64,000 bases of DNA from Mycoplasma sp. Pen4 (GCF_014352955.1 NZ_CP060691.1:186001-250000), one strand, 5' to 3'; counted from the stretch's first letter, positions 35,155 through 46,130 are shown. The notes: generated from the sequence alone by a model not told the origin. Made by a program: numbers and translations.

Positions 35155-38100
35155 ATGATGAATAAAAAAACGATAAGAAAGGCAATTTCATTATCAGCCG
35201 TTGGAGCACCTATTATTGCTGCAACAACTTTGATATCAGCTGAAGCAACTTCAACTGACGAAATTACTACAAGACAAAATACAATAAATAATATTATTGC
35301 AAACACTAAAAAAGAACTAGATAAATATCCGGGATTAGCAGATAGAGCATTCTTTGATAAATATTTAGCAGAAGTTGAAATGATCAACAATAAAGAAGTT
35401 TATACAAAGACTCTTGAAGAACAACTAAAAAGCGAAAAAGACTACACAGGAAAAGAAGACGAATTAGCAGCAGATCTTGAAGCTAAATATAAAGAAAAGT
35501 TAGAATTAGCTTTTGGTGTTGGTACAATCTTGGAATCTATTGTTCCTTTACAGGCAGTTTATGACGAAATCTCTAATGATTTAGATACTTATGGACCTAA
35601 CTTTGCTAGTGTTAAACTTTTAAAATCATCTTCAAATAAATATTTAAGTGAATTTAAGAAGACTATTATATTACAAACCGGATTAGGCGTACCATATCGT
35701 GTTGATACCAATGCACAAGGCGAAAAAGAATCATCAGCATTAGTAGATGCTAGATATGCACGTGCATTCACAGAACAATTCAAAAACAATGTAAACAAAA
35801 TTAAATTAGGAGCATCAATTAAAAGAATGCAAACAATTTTATTTGAATCTGATGCTGAAGAGTTTAAAAAATTACAAGACAACAACACAACATCAGAATC
35901 TTCAATTACAACTCCAGCATCATTATTAGCAGCATGAGAAGCAGTTGAAGCATTCAAAAATACACAGTTAACTTCAAATATCGATCCATTAAACGCAAGT
36001 ATGTTCTTAAGCGACAAATATGTTGAATTAAATGTAGACAAAACAAATATTTTAACTTCATTAACTCAATTGTTATATTTAACTAGACTTGCAGAGGACT
36101 ATACAAAAGGTCTAGAACTTACCGAAGAATACAAAAATGCTTACAACAAAGCTTTAGCTACTTCAGAAGCATTTAAAAATTCTCAAACATTAACTATTAA
36201 AGAAGAAGGAAAAGAAGATCAAGTAGTCGAATGAGGTAAAATAAATACTAATTTAACAGACGCTGATGCTGATGTTGATTCATTAGAAGAATATTTAAAT
36301 GAATTATACAAAGCAGTTAACCCACAAGAAGATTCATCTACACCAACAGATCAAGATACATTAGTTTCTATTCGTACACAAATTAACACATTATGTGAAA
36401 TGATGCTTAGAACTAAATACAAAAAGAATATTCTTGCAGCAGATCAAGTATTACCACGTTTAGATGATGACGCAAATTATCCTAATTCTGTACCTTTCAA
36501 AGAAACAATTAATAGTGCATATAAAGTTAACTACGTAAACGCATATGACAACACTGATTTCAATAAAACAATTGGAACAGACCGTGAAGTTTCAGTTATT
36601 GTTGATGAATTCATTCCATCAAACACTGCATTATCAGAAAATTTTGCCACAACAAATGAAGCAGTTGCACAAGCATTAACTTTACTTAATACAGAAGTGA
36701 ATGCTTTTGAAGAAGGTTTTGCTCCAATTAAAGAAACAAAAGTAGTCTTTACAACAGAGGATCAAAAAACTTTTGATGCAATTAAGAAACTTCTAGAAAA
36801 TAAAGATATTATTAAATTAAGTGAAATCACTCAATTTGCACCAAAAATCGCAGGATTAACTAAATATGCCAATTCATATGAAAAATTAGATGCAAAAGTA
36901 AAAGACATTGAAGCAAATAAACCAGAATTAGTTTCAAGTAATGCATTTAAAAATGGACCACTTAAAGCTGCTAAAGATGAATTACAAAATCCTCAAAGAA
37001 CTTCAAAATCACTTGATGATATGCTTCTTGTATTAGATGCACAATTAAATAATGAAGATGTATATTTAACTTTAAATAAAGCAAATGCATTGCTTCCTAG
37101 ATTAGATACAGAAAATGCAAAAGCAATTAAAGATGAATTAGCGGCTAAAGTTAAAGAACTTGAAGATTCAATTATTAAAAATAAAGGATTTAATCCAGCT
37201 TCTGATCAAACTAAATATGAAGCATTATCACCAATTATTCAAAAAGGTGAAAAATTCATGTCTGATCTTCATGATGAAGCAATTCAAAAACTTAATGAAG
37301 CCAAAGCAATTTCAAATAAATCTACAAGATTAGAAAAATATATTGCTATGCTTGAAGAAGTGATTGCAATGCCTGCTGCAAAAGCAAGCCAATATGAACA
37401 AAATATCAATGAAGTTCAAAATTCAATCGACATGAATGATAAAGATTTAATTTTTAATGATTTCTACAAAAAACTTCAAACATATATCTCTGCAACAACA
37501 AGTGATAAAAATACATTCATCTTAAATCCAAAAGGTGAAAAAACACTTAAAGATGAATACAAAACACTTGCTAAAGATTTCAAAGAAGAAGATAAAAATG
37601 CAATCAATATGATTTTTGAAGAAATTGATAAAGCATTTGAATTAAATGATGCAATTAATAATTACTTAAATACAAGCGTTAATGAATTTAACTACGATGA
37701 AATCGTTGTTAATGTTAAAGAAATTAAAGCAAATGCATTAAAAGCAAAAATTAACCCAAATAAACCAATTGATTTTGGTATTGAAGACTTAAATAAGGGT
37801 ATCGATGTCCTTGGAGTTAAGTTAGATAAAATTATGGATATCGTAAATGATATTCAAGTAAATAAACAATCACTTCTTGATCAAGATGTTGAAAGTATCA
37901 AAACACAACTCCCACAAGCAGTTACATTTGCTAGAACATTAAATGATAATGATTACTATGGTTACTTATTAGCAACTAGAAAAGAATATAAATATAGAGA
38001 AAAATCAGACAAGTTAAACGAAATCCTTAACCTTGAGAAGAATCAAGGTGCTCCAACATTATTTGTTTCTGCATTAGAAACAAGAGTTGATGAAGCACTT

Positions 38101-38202
38101 AGAACTTCTCACTGATGAGTATGATTATATATCGGATCTATAATAGCAGCAATTTCTGGATTTATACTTATTATTTCTAAAGCTAAAAAGAAACAAAAAT
38201 AG
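35155..38202 (+). CDS. Surface repeat protein with signal peptide and C-terminal membrane anchor, 1015 aa
   Basis: No named family recognised. The N-terminus MMNKKTIRKAISLSAV...ISAEA looks like a cleavable signal. The C-terminus has one transmembrane helix (LYIGSIIAAISGFILIIS) and a KAKKKQK tail, so the bulk is outside and anchored at the C-end. The interior is helical and contains units such as KDIEANKPELVSSNAFKN followed by a leucine-rich linker ending LPRLDTENAK. These resemble the repeats of the 2272-aa protein (DIKANNPELLDNKLFKD ... LLNKLDTTDN). The ATG at 35155 is chosen. An in-frame ATG at 35107 touches the -10 box and would not be in the transcript. TGA-Trp codons occur (for example 35935, 36232, and three near 38113-38122). 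Role probably adhesion or immune interaction, by inference only. Confidence 0.82.
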
Positions 38203-38231
38203 TTTCTTACTATAAATAAATTCCTGAATAC

Positions 38232-38260
38232 AAAGTTGACATTTAATTGTCAACTTTTTT
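38232..38260 (+). terminator. Terminator of the anchored surface gene
   Basis: A 10-bp stem AAAGTTGACA / TGTCAACTTT with loop TTTAAT, then TTT. Confidence 0.85.
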
Positions 38261-38263
38261 GTA

Positions 38264-38292
38264 CAAAAAACCACAACTATTACGTTGTGGTT
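38264..38292 (-). terminator. Terminator of the rsuA-like gene
   Basis: On the minus strand an AACCACAA / TTGTGGTT stem with an 8-base loop is followed by TTTTGT. It sits back to back with the preceding plus-strand terminator. Confidence 0.8.
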
Positions 38293-38300
38293 GGCTTATT

Positions 38301-39020
38301 TTAAAACAATTTGTATAGTTCTTTAACTTCTTCATTTGTTAAATAACGATATTCACCAAGTTTTAAGTTGAGTTCATTTAATTTTAAGAAAGAAAACTCA
38401 ATTCTTTCTAATTCAACTACAGTGTAGTCGAATTTGGCCATCATACGTTTAACTTGATGATATTTACCTTCTGTAAGAGTTAAATGTACAACATTTGGTT
38501 CGATAACTTTGATTTTAGAAGGTTTAACAACTTCGTTTTCATCTATTTCAAAGCCTTTTTCGAAATATTTAATCAACTCTGCATCAAACTCTTTGTCAAG
38601 AGTCACCTTATATTTCTTTTCAACATGTTTTTTTGGAGCTACAAGCTTATGTGTGAATTTGCCATCATTAGTAATTAATAAAATTCCTGTTGTATCAAGA
38701 TCCAAACGTCCAACTGTATGTAAATCACGATATAATGAATCTTCTTCATAAAGATATTCAAAAACAGTTTCATGCATATTATCTCAATTAGCACATACAC
38801 AATCTTTTGCTTTATTCATTACCATATAAACTTTTTTATCTTTATTTTCAAGGAATTCACCATCGTATCTGATTTCATCATTTTCAGGATCAACTTTGAT
38901 GATTGTATTAACTAATTCACCATTTACAGTGATCAATTTATCTTTGATCACTTTTTTAACTTCACTTCGTGTAAAACCTAAAGCAAAGGCTAAATATTTA
39001 TCTAAACGTTCTTGTTTCAT
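38301..39020 (-). CDS. rsuA: RsuA-family 16S rRNA pseudouridine synthase
   Basis: A 239-aa enzyme that isomerises uridine in small-subunit rRNA (U516 in the named homologue). An N-terminal S4 RNA-binding domain (about residues 1-60: RLDKYLAFALGFTRSEVKK) is followed by the catalytic domain with the essential Asp in GRLDLDTTG. The motifs KKYKV and EGKYHQVKRMM are typical of the RsuA/RluB/E/F branch. There is no Shine-Dalgarno. The start lies one base after the stop of the Pgi-like gene (TAATATG), so translation is probably coupled. RsuA versus RluB specificity is inferred from length. Confidence 0.88.
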
Positions 39021-39021
39021 A

Positions 39022-40317
39022 TTATTTTAATGTGATGTTATAGAAATTACGTTTATAAACATGAATACCAGGTTGATTAAATGGATCAACACCCCTTAAC
39101 ATTGCTGATATTATTGAGCTGAATTGAATAAAGAATATTAAATCAATAATATTATGTAAATCAAAGCGTTCAATATTGATTTGTAATTCTAATAAATTAG
39201 ATTCATCAGCAATATCTATGTTTTGTAATTGTTTTTTAACATCTTCCTTTCTTGATCTTGTAAATTCGAGAATATCATACCCTTTTATAAATTCGCTAAA
39301 TTGTAAATTATCAAATTCAGAATTATTTATATATGTTTTAAAAATAAAATTCTCTTGCCCAGTGTTTCATTGTTTGTTTTTAAAATCATTATCATTTAAA
39401 AAAGCTTGAGTTATTAGTGCATTTGTATTTTTATTTTTAGTTTGGGTTAAAAGCATTTGAGCTCATTCTCCTAGGCTTAAAAGTTCAAACTGTTTCACAA
39501 TTAAAAACTCATTTGAATAATTTAATTTATCACATAAAACATATCTAGCTAAAGCATATTGATAAATTGGATTATTACTATATTTAGTATTAATAAACTC
39601 ATTATAAAGTCTTTTCGAGTATTCCAAATAATCATCTATATCTACACCATAGGCTAACAAAGTAAAAATTGTAATAGCATTATATGCATTATAAACCAGT
39701 GACGAATTAGGACTGATTGAGAATTTTGGATAATAATGTAATTTAACAAGTGAATTTAAAACATTATCTTGGTTATCTGTTGTTATATAAATTAAGCGAT
39801 TAACGAATTTTGAATCATAGCCATCTTTATTTAATTTATCAATTAATTTTTGTCTAAATTCTCTAAATGCAATCCCTGTATCAACTGCAATTCCAGATTT
39901 AGAAATATAATTAATTGCGTAAATTTTATCTTTAACATTTAATAATTCACCTACCAAATTTTCAGAAGAAATTGAGTTATCAATAAAAATTAATTCAAAT
40001 TGTGGTTTTCTGTTGCTATATTTACCAAAGAAAATCTCAAAAATTGCTTTTGCAAGCAATGATGCTTGATCATCAGCAATAATCACAATTGTATTAATTT
40101 TCATATCTCTAAGTAATTTGAGATAACTTTTAATACTTGATATATTATCTATTTGATCACTGAATAAGTCTGCAACCAATGGTATTTGTTGCATAATTTC
40201 TTGTTGATTAGCAAAATCAGATTCAATTTGTTTAAGCATATGAGAGTGTTGCGACATCTCTTTAAGTAATTTTGAATTATGCTTATTTATCTCAAAATTT
40301 ATATTGGCAAATTTCAT
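39022..40317 (-). CDS. Glucose-6-phosphate isomerase-like protein with degenerate active site
   Basis: A 431-aa protein aligning by eye over its length with Pgi. SKSGIAVDTGIAFREF matches the SKSGTT-E-IAFR segment, GEWAQML matches AEWWKQL, and VDPFNQPGIHVYKRN matches the C-terminal NPFDQPGVE-YK. The residues that do the chemistry in Pgi are missing. The GIGGSYLG phosphate loop reads IADDQASLLA, the SGTTxE threonines and Glu are changed, the GGR motif is absent, the E-x-GK catalytic Glu region reads TQTKNK, and the H of H-x-MGQ is lost (NTGQ). The frame is intact and has a good ribosome site (TTAGGAGAAATATG). It may be an inactive or repurposed SIS-fold protein. It is cotranscribed with the rsuA-like gene. 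Confidence 0.75.
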
Positions 40318-40368
40318 ATTTCTCCTAATGCTTAAATTTTACCAAATTATGCAATTTAAAAGGCAATG

Positions 40369-40397
40369 AAAAACAAGCATAGAAACGGATATGCTTG
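40369..40397 (-). terminator. Minus-strand hairpin with T run, possible terminator
   Basis: CAAGCATA (40374-40381) / TATGCTTG (40390-40397), an 8-bp perfect stem. On the minus strand it is followed by TTTTTC. It lies upstream of the Pgi-like gene, so it would end a minus-strand transcript coming from the 40.4-40.65 kb region. Confidence 0.5.
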
Positions 40398-40556
40398 CAT
40401 ATTAATATTATTTGATGAGATAAATCTCATTTTCACTAAAGGGATAAAAATTAATTATAAAACTATTATTTAATAAAAAAGATTTATTTTATCGTCAGAT
40501 AATATAATTATTGGTTTTCTAAAATTTAAAAAATCCACTAGAATAATTTTATTGTG

Positions 40557-40629
40557 ATAGTGAAAATATAATATAAACTACCCTTAGTACACCTGGGTCA
40601 TTCCTAGTATTATTAATAATTTTCACTAT
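40557..40629. ncRNA. Long imperfect inverted repeat, candidate structured RNA
   Basis: An 11-bp perfect outer stem ATAGTGAAAAT (40557-40567) / ATTTTCACTAT (40619-40629) encloses a further imperfect AT stem and a GC-richer tip. On the minus strand the tip reads ACTAGGAATGACCCAGG..., where ACT/AGT and ACCC/GGGT pairs can stack beneath an 11-base loop. It sits in a 434-base gap (40318-40751) that holds no gene. Another short palindrome, ATGAGAT-AA-ATCTCAT, is at 40415-40430. Strand and function are unknown. Confidence 0.4.
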
Positions 40630-40705
40630 ACTTAAATATTAGCAAATAAGTAACTCTAGTCAATAAGTTTCCATTAATTTCCATATTTTAGCTATTTTTA
40701 GAACA

Positions 40706-40736
40706 AAAATTAAAACAGCAACTTTAATTTGCTGTC
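40706..40736 (-). terminator. Terminator of the small membrane protein gene
   Basis: ACAGCA / TGCTGT stem with a 9-base loop (40715-40735), followed on the minus strand by TTTTAATTTTTG, 16 bases after the stop. Confidence 0.7.
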
Positions 40737-40751
40737 TTAATTTAGATTTAA

Positions 40752-41156
40752 TTATTCATTTATATTCATCTTGTTGTATGGTGTTTCTTGTTTTTCTTCC
40801 AATGTAAGAACTCTGCATGCTGCAACAATCATTGTAAATGACACAAATAAAATTCCTATAATTGCTAATCAATAAGTTGTTTTATCTTTTAAAAGATTAG
40901 CATGCACTGCAATAACAGCTATTGAGAAGAGGTAAAATAAAATTGTCATTCCACATAATAGTCCAGTGATTATAAGTCCATAGTAATATAATGTTCCAGT
41001 ATGGAAATCAGGGTTTGGATTAGCAGAACCTTTACTATTTCAGTCTGCATATGATTTAAAAACACCAGCCAAAATTGCTAAAACAACTATTAAAATAAAT
41101 GAAAAAATTGAAATATAAGCCCATCTACGTGGGTATGAATCATAAGTTTTAACCAT
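40752..41156 (-). CDS. Small membrane protein, 134 aa
   Basis: Unknown family. Three hydrophobic helices are visible: IFSFILIVVLAILAG, LIITGLLCGMTILFYLFSIAV, and AIIGILFVSFTMIVAA. A short charged tail (LEEKQETPYNKMNINE) follows. TGA-Trp occurs at ADWNSKG and TYWLAI. The ATG at 41156 has AAAGGAAA upstream. It stands alone and diverges from the YhcH gene. It resembles in size and layout the protein at 43222-43614, but I see no clear sequence match. Confidence 0.75.
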
Positions 41157-41266
41157 ATATAATTTTCCTTTGTTTAATTTTACTTGAAAAATTAAAGTTT
41201 TACTAATAACAAAAGATAAAACTTATATAATTAATTTACTTATAAAAATAAGTAAAAGGAGATTAA

Positions 41267-41731
41267 ATGATTTTTGATAAATTAAGCAATATTAAAAACT
41301 ATAAATTTGAAAATAAAGCGCTCGAAAAAGCTTTAGAAATTGCGCAAAACATCAATATTGATGATTATGAAGATGGTCTTTTTGAAATAGAAAAAGATAT
41401 TAAAGTTTTTAAACGGAATTTTAATCCCTTTTATGAAGATGTAAATTTTGGTGAATTACATGATCAACATGTTGATATTCATTTATTTGCAAATGATATC
41501 GATGAAATTATTGAATTTGATTCTGAACCAAAATTCTCAGAAAATGACATTTTAGATGCAATACCTGCAAATGATGTTGTTTTTATTAAAACACCTACAT
41601 ATAGTAATAAAGTTCGTGTATCAAAAGGAGATTTTGCATTATTTTTCCCTGGAGAATTACACAAAGTTTTAAATACAGATAGCAACTATCCAAATAAAAA
41701 GAAATTAATAATTAAAGTTAAAATTAAATAA
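41267..41731 (+). CDS. YhcH/YjgK/YiaL family protein
   Basis: A 154-aa cupin-like protein of the family that includes EbgC and NanQ, sugar-metabolism accessory proteins with proposed anomerase activity. The metal-binding pattern is visible as GELHDQHVDIHLF and later FFPGELHKVL. The start has AAAAGGAG eight bases upstream. asnS follows after 15 bases with its own AGGAG, so they are probably one transcript. A link to sialic acid or other sugar use is known for relatives but is not supported by neighbours here. Confidence 0.88.
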   Translation: MIFDKLSNIKNYKFENKALEKALEIAQNINIDDYEDGLFEIEKDIKVFKRNFNPFYEDVNFGELHDQHVDIHLFANDIDEIIEFDSEPKFSENDILDAIPANDVVFIKTPTYSNKVRVSKGDFALFFPGELHKVLNTDSNYPNKKKLIIKVKIK

Positions 41732-41746
41732 ATTAGGAGTTTAAAT

Positions 41747-43108
41747 ATGACACATTCAGTAAAAACATTTTTATTAAAACCAAACTTTTATGACAAGTGA
41801 ACAGATGTAGAAGTTAAAGGTTGAGTTTCATCAAACCGTGGAAACAAGAAAATTCGTTTCATTGAAGTAAATGATGGTTCAACAGTTAAAAACTTACAAG
41901 TAGTTTTTAAAGGTGAAAACTTTGATTTTGAAGTACTTGACACATTAAAACCTGGTTCAGCGGTAATCATTAAAGGTCAATTAAACGCAACACCAAATGC
42001 ACCACAACCAATCGAAATGATGGCGCATGAATTAGTTGGATACAAAAAAGTCGATGAAGATTATCCAATTCAAAACCAAGAAATCAACCTTGAAACATTA
42101 CGTGAATTACCACACTTAAGACATAGAACAAACATTTTAAGAGCAGTTATGTTGGTTCGCTCAACATTAGCGCAAGAAATTCATAAATTCTTTATTCATA
42201 AAGATTTCCACTGAATGGCAAGCCCAATTATTACTTCAAATGATGGTGAGGGTGCTGGTGAAACATTTATGATTCAAGATGGAACTGAAAAAGATCCATT
42301 CTTTGGTAAAAACAAAAAAGCTACATTAGGTGTAACTGGACAATTACATGGTGAAAGTTATGCGGTTGGAATGAATAAGATTTATACTTTTGGACCTACA
42401 TTTAGAGCAGAAAAATCAAACACAAAACGTCACCTAGCAGAATTTTGAATGATTGAACCTGAAGTAGCATTCTATGATTTAAAAGACATTATTCATTTAG
42501 CTGATGATATGCTTAAAGTTGTTATTCGTAATACACTTGCTAAAAATAAATTTGAAATTGAATACTTAAATCAAGTAACAAACAATGGTTTAATTGATCG
42601 TTTACAACATTTTATTGATACACCATTACAAATTATTGATTATAAAGATGCTATTACAGAATTAGCAAAAGTTAAAGATATCTTTGAAAACAAAGATATT
42701 GAATTTGGACTTGATTTAGGTTCGGAGCATGAAAAATACTTAACTGAAAAAGTTTACAATGCCCCAATCGCTGTTATCAACTTCCCTAAAGATTTTAAAG
42801 CATTCTATATGCACCAAAATGAAGATGGAAAAACAGTTGCTGCATTTGACTTACTTGTTCCTGGAGTAGGTGAACTTATTGGTGGTTCTCAACGTGAAAG
42901 TGATTATGATAAATTATTACAAAGAGTTGAAGAACTTAACATTCCTGTAGATGATTTACAATGATATTTAAACTTACGTAGATTCGGACACATGTTAACA
43001 TCTGGGTTTGGAATTGGTTTTGAAAGACTTGTTATGTATATGACAGGAACAGAAAACATTCGTGAAGCAATTCCATATCCAAGAGCAACAGGAAATATCA
43101 AAATGTAA
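41747..43108 (+). CDS. asnS: Asparaginyl-tRNA synthetase
   Basis: A 453-aa class IIb synthetase charging tRNA-Asn. The N-terminal OB-fold anticodon domain (about 15-115: [18 protein letters not shown]) is followed by the catalytic core. Motif 2 reads [17 protein letters not shown] and motif 3 [18 protein letters not shown]-Trp is used in the conserved FWMIEPE, among others, good evidence for the genetic code. The ATG has TTAGGAG upstream. Full length. Confidence 0.97.
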
Positions 43109-43113
43109 TTTAT

Positions 43114-43137
43114 GAAGCGGCCTATTGGGTCGTTTTT
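43114..43137 (+). terminator. Probable terminator of asnS
   Basis: Stem AGCGGCC / GGTCGTT with two G-U pairs and a short loop, then TTTTAT, within 30 bases of the stop codon. Confidence 0.55.
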
Positions 43138-43221
43138 ATTACCAAAAAACATTAAACGCTAATTTATTAGAATAAACACAAAAAAGAATACAATTGAATA
43201 TAGGGGAAATAAAGGAGTTTT

Positions 43222-43614
43222 ATGAAAAAAACAAGCACAAAAAATCTTATTATCATATGGCTTATTGTTGCTACTTTCTCTCTTGCACTTCAAATTACAG
43301 CATTTTCACTTATTTTTACAGAATATTTAAAAAACCCAAGTTGAACTACAATTTCAAGTAATTTAAGTTTATTAACATCATTCTATGGGTTAACTATTGC
43401 TGTATTCGTTTTATCAGTACTTATAACAATTAGAATTTCTAAATTCAAAAACCAAACACCTTTTATCTTGGTACTTGTTGGTTTTGGGGTTCCGATTGTA
43501 TCGTTTGTCGGTATGATAATGGCGTTAATTGATATTAATAGACAAGAAAAAGCAAGAAAAGAACAAATGGCTCAAGAATTAAAAGAGCTTGAAACAAACA
43601 AAGAAGCACAATAA
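43222..43614 (+). CDS. Small membrane protein, 130 aa
   Basis: Unknown family. Three predicted helices: LIIIWLIVATFSLALQITAF, LLTSFYGLTIAVFVLSVLI, and FILVLVGFGVPIVSFVGMIM. They are followed by a long Lys/Glu-rich helix (RQEKARKEQMAQELKELE) that is probably cytoplasmic. A TGA-Trp splits the frame at NPSWTT. The ATG at 43222 is preceded by AAAGGAG. It has its own terminator. Confidence 0.78.
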
Positions 43615-43635
43615 GACTATAATGATTAATAATTT

Positions 43636-43662
43636 ACCACAATTTCGCATTGTGGTTTTTTA
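43636..43662 (+). terminator. Rho-independent terminator
   Basis: ACCACAAT / ATTGTGGT stem with loop TTCGC, followed by TTTTTATA. Confidence 0.85.
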
Positions 43663-43816
43663 TAACTTTTATGAAAGTTATAGTGATCTGAAAAATAAAA
43701 AATATTATCTAATCATTAATTTGTTCCACATTTATGAAAAAATTTCCACATTTATATGCAGAATAAAACAACATATAAAAAATTTACTTATAATTAATTA
43801 GGTTGATTACCAAAAA

Positions 43817-43861
43817 ATTAAGACACTTAACTCATTTTTACTACTTATTTTTAGTCTTAAT
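43817..43861 (+). other. Hairpin in the leader of the nucleotidase gene
   Basis: ATTAAGAC (43817-43824) pairs perfectly with GTCTTAAT (43854-43861) across a 29-base loop, 43 bases before the start codon. It could influence mRNA stability or contain an operator. The rest of the 290-base gap is AT-rich with no gene. Confidence 0.35.
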
Positions 43862-43904
43862 TAATAATTATTTATTTCAAAAAATCTTATTAGGAGCCAC
43901 ATAA

Positions 43905-46082
43905 ATGAAACTCAAAAAATTCGCTTTATCTATGGTACTGCCAGTTATGGTTGCTACGCCATTAGCTGTTATATCATGTGCACAAGAACAAAAGAAACAA
44001 GAGCAAACAAACTTAAGCTTAGATGAAATTAAAGAAACACCAGAATACAAGGATTACAAACAAGCATTTACAGCATACAATACAACAATTGATGAAAATG
44101 CTATTAAATTAAAAGATTTATTCAAAGCAAAAAATAAAGCTAAAACAGATGAAGAAAAAGTTAAATTAAACGATGAATATTCAAAATTATTAAAAGAAAA
44201 AAGTCCAGAAATTTTACAATTAAGAAAAACAGCAGATGCTAAATTTAAAGTTTTACAAGACAAATTAAAAGGTAATGATATTCAAATTGTTAAATTATTC
44301 CAAACAAACGATGAACACGGAAGAATTAAAGAAAACTTAGGTAAATATACAAGTGAAATTGGAATGGAAAACCTTTCAAAATTCCTTGCTACATCACACA
44401 AAGAACTTTTACTTTCAGGTGGGGACACAACACAAGGATTACCACTTAGTGACCATGACCACGGTAAAACAATTGCAAAAATCGCTGAAATCATTGGATA
44501 TGATGGTTTAGCAGTTGGTAACCATGAATTAGACTTTGGTTACGAAAACATCAATAGCATTGAAGATGCATATGCAAAAAGTAGCACAAACACAAACAAA
44601 ACACAATTCTTATCTGCAAACATTAAATGAAATGATGCGGTAAACGGTACAGATGCTGAAACACTAAAACTTAAAGAAAAATTCCCTAATGCAAAACCAG
44701 GTGAAGCAGCATTCCCTACACACAAAATGATTGAATTACCTTCAGGTCTTAAAATTGGTATTGTTGGTTTAACAACACCAGAAGCAAAATTCACATCACA
44801 CCCAAGAAACTCTAAATATTTAGATATTATTGATCCAGTTGAAGCGACAAAACCAATTGTTAAACAACTTGAAAAAGATGGAGCAGATATTACAATTGCT
44901 ATCGTTCACTTAGGAGTTAACCCATCTACAAAAACAGAATGACAATCAAAATACTTGGCTCAAAACCTTCCTGGTTTAGATTACATCGTTGATGGTCACT
45001 CACACACATTTAATAAACTTTATAAAGAAAACAACATTACACCAAATAATGTGACATATATCGCTCAAACAGGAGCTCACTTAGATAATATCTTTGAAAC
45101 AGACTTCTTCGTTCAAAAGAGCACAAAACAAATCGTTGGTGAACCACACCAATCACAAAGAAATATTTTCCAAATTCTTTTACAAATTCAAAGTGAAAAA
45201 TTAAATGCCGAAATTGAAAAAGCAGTTAAAGCACTTGAAGCAGAATACACTGCAAATGCTTCTGTAGTTGCATTCAAATCACCAATTGCATTTACAAATA
45301 TCACAGAAAAAAGAGTTGAACTTTACAAAGAATCATTCTGAGAAGGACGTATTAGACCTACAAACTTAGGTACATGAGCTGCAGATGCAATTCTTAAAGA
45401 CTTTGGAGATAGTAACCAAACTGTTTCTGAAAGAGTTACAGAACCAATTACATTAGATAATGCATTCGGATTAGCTAACGGTGGTGGTCTTAGATCAAAC
45501 GTTGATGCTGGAGACATTACAAACGGAAAATTAACAGGTATTGCACCATTTGGTAACCGTCTTACAGTTGTTAAAGTTTCAGGTGATGTTGTTATCCAAA
45601 CAATTAAACACTCAATCTCTAAAATTGGTTCAGGTGGATACGGACAATTCTCAAGCAATGTTAAATTTGAAATTGTTCCAAACCCAGAAGTAACTGAAGG
45701 AGTAAAAAACAGATTTATTCTTAAAGAAAATTCATTATTAATTAATGGAAAAGCAGTTGTTCCAACACAAAATTACTACATTGCAACAAACGACTTTATC
45801 GCAGCTGGTGGAGACCAATACCAAATGCTTAAATTAAATGATCCTAAATCTACAGCTGTATTAGCAGCAGAATATGAAGATTTAGTTGCATCATTCAAAA
45901 AATATGGAGCATACTTAAGTGAAATTGAAGGTAAAACACCTACAGATGCTTTAGGAATGCACAAATGAAGTTACTACGCAAACAGTGATTCACAACTTTA
46001 TAATGCAGAAGACAATTGATCAACAAACATTAAAACAGCAGTTCAAACAACTTCAGATCCAGCTCACACACACGGAGCATAA
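43905..46082 (+). CDS. Surface lipoprotein 5'-nucleotidase (metallophosphoesterase)
   Basis: A 725-aa lipoprotein (lipobox LAVISC, Cys26) predicted to remove phosphate from extracellular nucleotides so that nucleosides can be imported. After a ~110-residue charged helical spacer, the calcineurin-like domain shows the metal motifs TNDEHGRI, GGDTTQG, GNHELDFG and DGHSHTF. The C-terminal substrate-binding domain shows NGGGLRS and NDFIAAGGDQY. These are the classic UshA/CD73 arrangement. TGA-Trp occurs at several points (for example 44628, 44939 and 45339). Start: TTAGGAG eleven bases upstream of the ATG. A strong terminator follows. It would act ahead of deoB in nucleoside salvage and could also alter host purine signalling, as known for related surface nucleotidases. 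Confidence 0.94.
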
Positions 46083-46092
46083 TTATAAATTT

Positions 46093-46130
46093 AAAAACAA
46101 GTGTTCTAAGGACGCTTGTTTTCATTTTTT
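46093..46130 (+). terminator. Terminator of the nucleotidase gene
   Basis: A 13-bp stem starting AAAACAAG and ending CTTGTTTT, with two G-U pairs and a 4-base loop, then CATTTTTT. Confidence 0.8.

Noticed and set aside
38569-38640. Plus-strand frames opposite the rsuA-like gene
   Set aside because: They mirror the S4/pseudouridine synthase coding strand and lack ribosome sites.
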